64,000 bases of DNA from Kribbella turkmenica (GTDB lineage Bacteria > Actinomycetota > Actinomycetes > Propionibacteriales > Kribbellaceae). How positions within the stretch are numbered: the first letter of the stretch is position 1; each line of letters opens with the position of its first letter. The notes below the pieces were generated by a model. The model searched no databases. It worked only from the letters and a program-made list of their open reading frames with translations, and was not told the DNA's origin. This document shows positions 58,761-64,000 of the stretch, in pieces. The stretch spans positions 46,057-110,056 of the forward strand of contig NZ_SMKR01000002.1 in the NCBI RefSeq assembly GCF_004348725.1, in the 5' to 3' direction. Both the position numbers and the translations under genes were made by a program.

Positions 58761-60434
58761 ATGGATGCCGACCAGATCGCCGCCGGCCGGAGCCGGTGGC
58801 AGCAGCGGTACGACGCGGCGCGCAAGCGGGAGGCGGACTTCACCACGCTCTCCGGCACCCAGGTCGCGCCCGTGTACGGACCTCCCGAGGGTGTCGAGGA
58901 CCCGCGGATGGAGCGGATCGGCTGGCCGGGAGAGTTCCCGTTCACCCGCGGGCTCTACCCGACCGGATACCGCGGCCGCACCTGGACGATCCGCCAGTTC
59001 GCCGGCTTCGGCAACGCCGAGCAGACCAACGAGCGGTACAAGATGATCCTGAACGGCGGTGGCGGCGGCCTGTCGGTCGCCTTCGACATGCCGACGCTGA
59101 TGGGCCGCGACTCCGACGACCCCAAGTCGCTCGGCGAGGTCGGCCACTGCGGGGTCGCGATCGACTCGGCCACCGACATGGACCGGCTGTTCAAGGACAT
59201 CCCGCTGCAGGACGTGACCACGTCGATGACGATCTCCGGTCCCGCCGTACCGGCGTTCGTGATGTACCTGGTCGCGGCCGAGCGGCAGGGGGCCGACCTC
59301 ACCAAGCTCAACGGGACGCTGCAGACCGACATCTTCAAGGAGTACATCGCGCAGAAGGAGTGGCTGTTCCCGCCGGAACCGCACCTGCGCCTGATCGGCG
59401 ACCTGATGGAGTACTGCGCCTCCACCATCCCGGCGTACAAGCCGCTGAGCGTCTCCGGCTACCACATCCGCGAGGCCGGCTCGACCGCCGCGCAGGAGCT
59501 CGCCTACACGCTCGCGGACGGCTTCGGGTACGTCGAGCTGGGCCTGTCCCGCGGACTCGACGTCGACGTGTTCGCACCCGGCCTGTCGTTCTTCTTCGAC
59601 AGCCACCTGGACTTCTTCGAGGAGATCGCGAAGTTCCGCGCCGCCCGGCGGATCTGGGCCCGCTGGCTGCGCGACGTGTACGGCGCCAAGACCGAGAAGG
59701 CCCAGTCGCTGCGGTTCCACACGCAGACCGCCGGGGTCTCGCTGACTGCGCAGCAGCCGTACAACAATGTCGTCCGGACTGCGGTCGAGGCGCTGGCCGC
59801 CGTCCTCGGCGGGACCAACTCGCTGCACACCAACGCGCTCGACGAGACGCTCGCGCTGCCGACCGAGGAGTCGGCCGAGATCGCGCTGCGGACCCAGTCG
59901 GTGCTGATGGAGGAGGTCGGGGTCACCAACGTCGCCGACCCGCTCGGCGGGTCCTGGTTCGTCGAGGCGCTCACCGACGACATCGAGGCGCAAGCCGAGG
60001 AGATCTTCGCCCGGATCAAGGAGATGAGCCCGGACGGCTCGATGACCGGCGGCATCCTGCGCGGGATCGAGGACGGCTGGTTCATGGCCGAGATCGCCGA
60101 CGCCGCCTTCGAGTACCAGCAGAAGCTGGAGAAGGGCGAGAAGAAGATCGTCGGGGTGAACACCCTGACCGACACGGTCTCCGGTGAGCTGTCCATCCTC
60201 CGGGTCAGCCACGAGGTGGAGATCGAGCAGTGCAGGGTGCTCGCGGAGCGCAAGACGCACCGCGACGAGGACCGGGTACGGCGTACGCTGTCGGCTCTGG
60301 TCGAGGCGGCCAGGGGAACCGGCAACCTGATCGAACCCATGCTGGAGGCGGCGCGTGCGGAGGCCACGATGGGGGAGATCTGTCACGTTCTTCGGGAACT
60401 CTGGGGCGAGTACCGAGAGCCCGCCCGCTTCTGA
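58761..60434 (+). CDS. icmA: isobutyryl-CoA mutase large subunit
   Basis: 557 residues, TIM-barrel acyl-CoA mutase domain without the B12 domain; the B12 half must come from a separate small subunit (IcmB). The substrate-specificity residues are Phe80 (TIRQF) and Gln198 (YIAQKEW), which are the isobutyryl-CoA mutase set; methylmalonyl-CoA mutase has Tyr and Arg. Nearly all motifs match Streptomyces IcmA. Interconverts isobutyryl- and n-butyryl-CoA, linking valine breakdown to the crotonyl/butyryl pool. No icmB lies in the window. Its 3' end overlaps the next gene by about 80 bp. Confidence 0.93.
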   Translation: MDADQIAAGRSRWQQRYDAARKREADFTTLSGTQVAPVYGPPEGVEDPRMERIGWPGEFPFTRGLYPTGYRGRTWTIRQFAGFGNAEQTNERYKMILNGGGGGLSVAFDMPTLMGRDSDDPKSLGEVGHCGVAIDSATDMDRLFKDIPLQDVTTSMTISGPAVPAFVMYLVAAERQGADLTKLNGTLQTDIFKEYIAQKEWLFPPEPHLRLIGDLMEYCASTIPAYKPLSVSGYHIREAGSTAAQELAYTLADGFGYVELGLSRGLDVDVFAPGLSFFFDSHLDFFEEIAKFRAARRIWARWLRDVYGAKTEKAQSLRFHTQTAGVSLTAQQPYNNVVRTAVEALAAVLGGTNSLHTNALDETLALPTEESAEIALRTQSVLMEEVGVTNVADPLGGSWFVEALTDDIEAQAEEIFARIKEMSPDGSMTGGILRGIEDGWFMAEIADAAFEYQQKLEKGEKKIVGVNTLTDTVSGELSILRVSHEVEIEQCRVLAERKTHRDEDRVRRTLSALVEAARGTGNLIEPMLEAARAEATMGEICHVLRELWGEYREPARF

Positions 60435-62139
60435 GGAGACGGCGGCAGAGCCCGAACCGTCGAGGCCGGGCGGCACCCCACGGGCCGCCGACGGGCGCGG
60501 CGTGGTGGTCTGCGGGTCCGACCGCACGATGCTGCGCGTCGTGACCGAACTGGTCGGCTCCGGCGAGCAGGTCACCGCGATCGTCAACCCGGCGTCGCGG
60601 CACTACGAACGGATCGCTGAGCTCGGCGCGCACGTACTGGGCGTCCGCGTCGTCAGCGAGGGCCTGCTGCGGCGGGCGGGGATCGACGCGAAGGACGGTC
60701 AGCCGTCGCACGCGCGGGCGCTGGTGCTGCTGGACAACGACGACGTCCACAACGTGCACACCGCGCTGACCGCGCGGGACATGGATCCGGACCTGCGCAT
60801 CGTCGTCCAGATGGTGAACCCACGGCTGGGTGCGCAGTTGCACAGCCTTCTCGGTGACTGCGTGGTGATCTCGGGTCCGTCGCTCGCGGCGCCCGCGTTC
60901 GTGTCGGACGCGCTCGAGGACGACGAGCTGACCTGGCTCGATCTCGGTGGCCGGCGGCTGGTGGCCGGCCAGGCCGACCTGATCCGCGAGCCGCATCTGG
61001 CCGTGCTGGCCGACACCACGTCGTCGGCGACCCCGGAGCTGCTGCCGATCGACAGCACCGACCCGACCGGCGACATCGTGCTCGGCACCGGCGTCCGGAC
61101 CGTCTGGCGGACCAAGGACGTCCGCCGGGCCGGCTGGCTGATGGCGATGCGCGACGTCTTCGACCGCCGGGTACGCCGGATCGCGGCGGTGATGGCGTTC
61201 CTCGTGTTCGTCGGGACCTTGCTGACGCACTACATCGCCGACATCGACTGGCTGCGGGCGCTCTACCTGGCACTCGGTGCGGTGACGTCGGCCGGGATCG
61301 AGGACGACCGGTTCTCCGACGCCGAGCCGTGGGCCAAGGTCGCCGGCGTCGTCGTCCAGCTGACCGGCATCGTGCTGATGGCCCTGCTCACCGCGGTGGT
61401 CGTCGACTCGCTGATCGGTGCCCGGCTGTCGCGGGTCATCGGCGGTGTCCGCGGCCGGCCGCGCAACCACGTGGTCGTCTGCGGTCTCGGTACGGTCGGT
61501 GCGCGCGTCCTGGAAATCCTGGCGGAGCGCGGCGTCGCGGTGGTCGGGGTCGAGCACGACGACGACGCACCCGGCGTCCAGACCGCGCACCGGTTGCGGA
61601 TCCCGGTGGTGATCGGGGACAGCAGCAACGAGGAGACGCTGCGCTCGGCCGGCGTCCAGCGCGCCCAGGCGGTGCTCGCACTGACCAACGGCGACATCAC
61701 CAACCTGGAGTCCGCGATGGTCGTCCGCGACCTGAATCCCGAGGCGCGGATCACCATGCGGATGTTCGACCACGACCTGGCCCAGCGGGTGGAACGGCGG
61801 CTCGGACTCGGTCACAGCCGGTCGGTGTCGATGCTGGTCGCGCCCGCGATCGCGGCGGCGGTGGCGAACCGCCGCAGCCAGGTGACCGTGCCGGCCGGTC
61901 GGCGTGTTCTGCTGCTCACCGAGGTGACCGTGCAGCCGGGGTCGGTCGCGAGCGGGTTGCGGCTGGGCGAGGTGAGCGAGGCCGGAGGTCTCCTGGTGCT
62001 CGCCCGCCAGAGCGGCACCACCTGGGACTGGCCCCCCGAGCAGGGCAAGGAGCTGCACCCGGGCGACCGGCTCGCCGTCGCCGGCACCCGCAGCGGCCTC
62101 GCTCGACTGCTCCTGGCCACCCGGGCGCAGCACGGCTAG
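60355..62139 (+). CDS. RCK-membrane-RCK protein (potassium-channel-like, atypical filter)
   Basis: 594 residues in a rare order. RCK1 (residues about 50-190, VVVCGSDRTMLRVVTELV; degenerate nucleotide loop), a two-helix membrane module (TM1 about 276-297, TM2 about 325-350), and RCK2 (VVVCGLGTVGARVLEILAE, intact GxGxxG). Between the helices, where channels have TVGYGD, this protein has AVTSAGIEDD. So pore function is uncertain; ion-gated regulator or degenerate channel are options. The only suitable in-frame start is GTG 60355, inside the icmA end, which is why confidence in the start is low. Confidence 0.72.
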   Translation: MRRPRWGRSVTFFGNSGASTESPPASEETAAEPEPSRPGGTPRAADGRGVVVCGSDRTMLRVVTELVGSGEQVTAIVNPASRHYERIAELGAHVLGVRVVSEGLLRRAGIDAKDGQPSHARALVLLDNDDVHNVHTALTARDMDPDLRIVVQMVNPRLGAQLHSLLGDCVVISGPSLAAPAFVSDALEDDELTWLDLGGRRLVAGQADLIREPHLAVLADTTSSATPELLPIDSTDPTGDIVLGTGVRTVWRTKDVRRAGWLMAMRDVFDRRVRRIAAVMAFLVFVGTLLTHYIADIDWLRALYLALGAVTSAGIEDDRFSDAEPWAKVAGVVVQLTGIVLMALLTAVVVDSLIGARLSRVIGGVRGRPRNHVVVCGLGTVGARVLEILAERGVAVVGVEHDDDAPGVQTAHRLRIPVVIGDSSNEETLRSAGVQRAQAVLALTNGDITNLESAMVVRDLNPEARITMRMFDHDLAQRVERRLGLGHSRSVSMLVAPAIAAAVANRRSQVTVPAGRRVLLLTEVTVQPGSVASGLRLGEVSEAGGLLVLARQSGTTWDWPPEQGKELHPGDRLAVAGTRSGLARLLLATRAQHG

Positions 62140-62144
62140 GGCAT

Positions 62145-62199
62145 AGTGTCCACCGCCGGAGATTCGTACGTCAGCTCCGGATTTCCGGAGGTGGACACT
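62145..62199. ncRNA. nested hairpin in the leader between the RCK gene and the ybbN-like gene
   Basis: Outer stem AGTGTCCACC/GGTGGACACT (62145-62154, 62190-62199) encloses CCGGAG/CTCCGG (62156-62161, 62175-62180). Possible structured leader, operator or processing site; no T-run. Confidence 0.4.
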
Positions 62200-62246
62200 C
62201 TCGGGGAGGATGGACCCGTGAACGTGAACGGAATGCGAGGGCAGTC

Positions 62247-63206
62247 GTGAGTCAGTCGAACTTCTCCCGTCCCGGGGCGATCGATCTGTCGTCCCTGCGC
62301 AGGCCCGGCATGGCTCCGGCCGGACCCGGCGGTCCCGGTGGCGCACCCGCCCCGGGTGGTGCACCGGCGGCCGGTGGCGGCGCGTCGGGGGCGTATGTGC
62401 TGAACGTGAGCGAGCCGACCTTCCAGGCCGACGTGATCGAGCGCTCCCTGCAGGTCCCGGTGGTGGTCGAGTTCTGGTCGCCGCGGTCGCAGGCCTCGGC
62501 CGCGCTCAGCCAGGTGCTGGCCAAGCTCTCCACCGACTACGCCGGCAAGTTCCTGCTCGCCCGGATCGACATCGACGCGAACCCGCAGCTGGCCCAGGCG
62601 GTCGGCGTCCAGTCGGTTCCGCTGGTGATCGCCGTACTGCGGGGTCAGGTGGTCCCGCTGTTCCAGGGCACGCTCGGCGAGCCGGAGGCGCGGCAGTACC
62701 TCGACCAGCTGATGACCGTGGCGGTCGCGAACGGCATCACCGGCCGGGCCGAGCCGGTCGGCGGCCCGGTGGCCGAGGAGGCCGCCGAGCCCGAGCCGGA
62801 CCCGCGGTACGCGAAGGCCGAGAACGCGGTCGGCGCCGGTGACCTGGACGGCGCGATCGCGGCGTACGAGGAGCTGCTCAAGGAGACGCCGAACGACGCC
62901 GAGGCGAAGTCCGGCCTGGCCCGGGTCCAGCTGGTCAAGCGGACCCAGGACGTGCCGGCCGACGTCCGTACCCGGGCGGCCGACAACCCCGCGGACGTCG
63001 AGGCGCAGAAGCTGGTCGCCGACGTCGATCTGATGGGCGGCCACGTCGAGGACGCCTTCAACCGGCTGATCACCACCGTCCAGGTGACCGCGGGCGACGA
63101 GCGCAACTCCGTCCGGCTGCACCTGCTCGAGCTGTTCGAGGTGGTCGGCGCCGACGACGAGCGCGTGGTCAAAGCCCGCCGGCGGCTGATGTCCGCGCTG
63201 TTCTGA
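62247..63206 (+). CDS. YbbN-type thioredoxin/TPR protein without CxxC
   Basis: 319 residues. Pro/Gly/Ala-rich N-terminus to about residue 45, a thioredoxin fold where the CxxC site is SPRS (78-81 in VEFWSPRSQAS), then TPR-like helices (KAENAVGAGDLDGAIAAYEE, VLMGGHVEDAFNRL region). Co-chaperone or holdase, not a redox thioredoxin. GTG 62247 after GAGGGCA. Followed by a strong terminator. Confidence 0.87.
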   Translation: MSQSNFSRPGAIDLSSLRRPGMAPAGPGGPGGAPAPGGAPAAGGGASGAYVLNVSEPTFQADVIERSLQVPVVVEFWSPRSQASAALSQVLAKLSTDYAGKFLLARIDIDANPQLAQAVGVQSVPLVIAVLRGQVVPLFQGTLGEPEARQYLDQLMTVAVANGITGRAEPVGGPVAEEAAEPEPDPRYAKAENAVGAGDLDGAIAAYEELLKETPNDAEAKSGLARVQLVKRTQDVPADVRTRAADNPADVEAQKLVADVDLMGGHVEDAFNRLITTVQVTAGDERNSVRLHLLELFEVVGADDERVVKARRRLMSALF

Positions 63207-63221
63207 CCCGCATCGCTCTGC

Positions 63222-63257
63222 GACCCCCTCGGCCTGGCCCGGCCGAGGGGGTCTTTT
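63222..63257 (+). terminator. rho-independent terminator after the YbbN-type gene
   Basis: 13-bp perfect stem GACCCCCTCGGCC/GGCCGAGGGGGTC (63222-63234, 63241-63253) and TTTT. The clearest terminator in the window. Confidence 0.88.
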
Positions 63258-63289
63258 CGTGTGTCCGGTCCCGGACGCGTGTGAACTCT

Positions 63290-63318
63290 TGCAATCGCTG
63301 TTGACCTGGCTTGAGAAT
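63290..63318 (+). promoter_or_regulatory. promoter of the RpiR/MurR-type regulator
   Basis: -35 TTGCAA (63290-63295), 17-nt spacer, -10 GAGAAT (63313-63318), 7 nt before ATG 63326 (leaderless). TGTGAA (63280-63285) and TTCACA (63321-63326) form an inverted pair around it, possible autoregulation. Confidence 0.45.
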
Positions 63319-63325
63319 AATTCAC

Positions 63326-64000
63326 ATGAGTATTGCCGCCGCGTCGCCGCAGCCGAGCCTGGAGGCCCGGATCAACGGGTTGCTGCCCGCCCTGAGCCCG
63401 GCGCAGGCCCGGATCGCCACCGAGGTGCTGCGGGATCCGGCCGGGGTCGCCTCGTCGACGATCGGCCAGCTCGCGGCCCGGTGCGGGACGTCGCTGCCGA
63501 GCGTCACCCGGTTCTGCCTCGCCCTCGGGCTGTCCGGGTACGCCGAGCTCCGGCTGGCGCTCGCGGCCGAGAGCGGCCGGACCAGCAGCAGCTGGGAGCG
63601 CGGGACCGGCGCCGAGGTCGGCCCGGACGACTCGCTGGACGACGTCCTGCGGACGCTGTTGCGCGCCGACACCCGGGCGCTCGAGGACACGGTCGCGTCG
63701 ATCGACGTCGGCGCCCTCGGCCGGGCCGTGCAGGCGCTCTCCGACGCCCGCCGGATCGACATGTACGCCGTGTCCGGGTCGGCGTCCGTCGCCGAGGACC
63801 TGCGGCTCCGGCTGCACCGGATCGACCGGGCCGCCAGCACCTGGAGCGACGTGCACAGCGCGCTGACGAGCGCGACGTTGCTCGGTCCGGGGGATGTCGC
63901 CGTCGGCATCTCGCACAGCGGCGAGACGCTCGAGGTGCTGGAGCCCTTGCAGCGGGCCGGGCGCGGCGGTGCCACAACTGTTGCCGTCACCAACTACCCG
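63326..64000 (+). CDS. RpiR/MurR-family regulator (3' end outside window)
   Basis: 225 codons visible. N-terminal RpiR HTH (VASSTIGQLAARCGTSLPSV, FCLALGLSGYAELR), then a SIS phosphosugar-binding domain with IDMYAVSGSASVAEDL and ISHSGETLEVLEPL. Regulators of this family often respond to phosphorylated amino sugars (MurNAc-6-P, GlcNAc-6-P). The target is probably beyond the right edge. Link to the namZ operon 26 kb away is only a possibility. Confidence 0.9.
   Translation, partial: MSIAAASPQPSLEARINGLLPALSPAQARIATEVLRDPAGVASSTIGQLAARCGTSLPSVTRFCLALGLSGYAELRLALAAESGRTSSSWERGTGAEVGPDDSLDDVLRTLLRADTRALEDTVASIDVGALGRAVQALSDARRIDMYAVSGSASVAEDLRLRLHRIDRAASTWSDVHSALTSATLLGPGDVAVGISHSGETLEVLEPLQRAGRGGATTVAVTNYP

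Noticed and set aside
1..64000. tRNA or rRNA genes, transposases, prophage genes
   Set aside because: Looked for T-loop signatures, IS-type terminal repeats and phage-like products; found none.

Overview
The window is chromosomal DNA from a high-GC actinobacterium. The evidence is the strong G/C bias at third codon positions, a NucS mismatch endonuclease, a DivIVA-type coiled-coil scaffold, an ECF42-type sigma factor with its DGPF partner, a crotonyl-CoA carboxylase/reductase and many apparently leaderless promoters. The gene mix looks to me like Kribbella or a related Nocardioidaceae genus, but that is a guess from memory and not a search result. I find 63 genes. The left one (sppA) and the right one (an RpiR/MurR-type regulator) run off the window. 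I saw no rRNA, tRNA, insertion sequence, phage gene or CRISPR array.

Layout. 1-9.4 kb: sppA, a small membrane protein, a STAS anti-anti-sigma factor, ethylmalonyl-CoA mutase (meaA), an aldo/keto reductase, a PNPOx-fold protein, an unassigned glycosidase-like protein, a PEP mutase/isocitrate lyase-like enzyme, an AhpD-like protein and a hydrolase. 9.5-12.5 kb: a ferritin-like diiron protein coupled to a TetR regulator behind a perfect 22-bp palindrome, then a MocR-type regulator. 12.5-15.4 kb: homocysteine methyltransferase, a D-amino-acid oxidase and a secreted phytase-like protein. 15.5-20.6 kb: an aldarate island on the minus strand. It has galactarate/talarate dehydratase with a FadR-type regulator, then LysR, 5-dehydro-4-deoxyglucarate dehydratase (kdgD) and glucarate dehydratase (gudD), with candidate operators placed at both promoters. 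20.6-25.2 kb: glmS, a small protein, nucS, and an operon of a TfoX-N protein, a methyltransferase with a degenerate phosphatase-like domain, and a Nudix hydrolase. 25.3-37.2 kb: duplicated hydroxyacyl-CoA dehydrogenase, an Nramp transporter, a kinase-like protein, a PhyH/AraC pair, hydrolases, an M28 peptidase, and a desaturase divergent from a two-component system. 37.3-43.2 kb: a six-gene operon with a NamZ-like muramidase, a GNAT protein, an ABC sugar importer and a PIG-L deacetylase-like protein. 43.3-47.7 kb: an orphan NucS-like nuclease and a DivIVA/AI-2E-family pair. 47.8-54.3 kb: ccr, an RsbA-like regulator, the epimerase, an AMP-dependent ligase, thiolase and meaB. 54.6-64 kb: small membrane and PH-domain proteins, the ECF42 pair, a maleylpyruvate-isomerase-like protein, MarR, isobutyryl-CoA mutase large subunit (icmA), an RCK-channel-like protein, a YbbN-type protein and the regulator.

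How the genes work together. Seven genes spread over about 58 kb handle C4/C5 acyl-CoAs: thiolase, 3-hydroxybutyryl-CoA dehydrogenase, Ccr, epimerase, ethylmalonyl-CoA mutase, the mutase chaperone MeaB and isobutyryl-CoA mutase. They cover the first half of the ethylmalonyl-CoA pathway, or equivalently ethylmalonyl-CoA supply. The later enzymes (methylsuccinyl-CoA dehydrogenase, mesaconyl-CoA hydratase and lyase) are not in the window. The aldarate island would carry glucarate and galactarate to alpha-ketoglutarate semialdehyde. The NamZ operon looks like uptake and intracellular processing of an amino-sugar (muropeptide-type) glycan. The most unusual items are the phosphatase-like/methyltransferase fusion, the RCK-membrane-RCK protein with a non-standard pore motif, the NamZ operon with its altered PIG-L motif, and the palindrome-controlled diiron protein.
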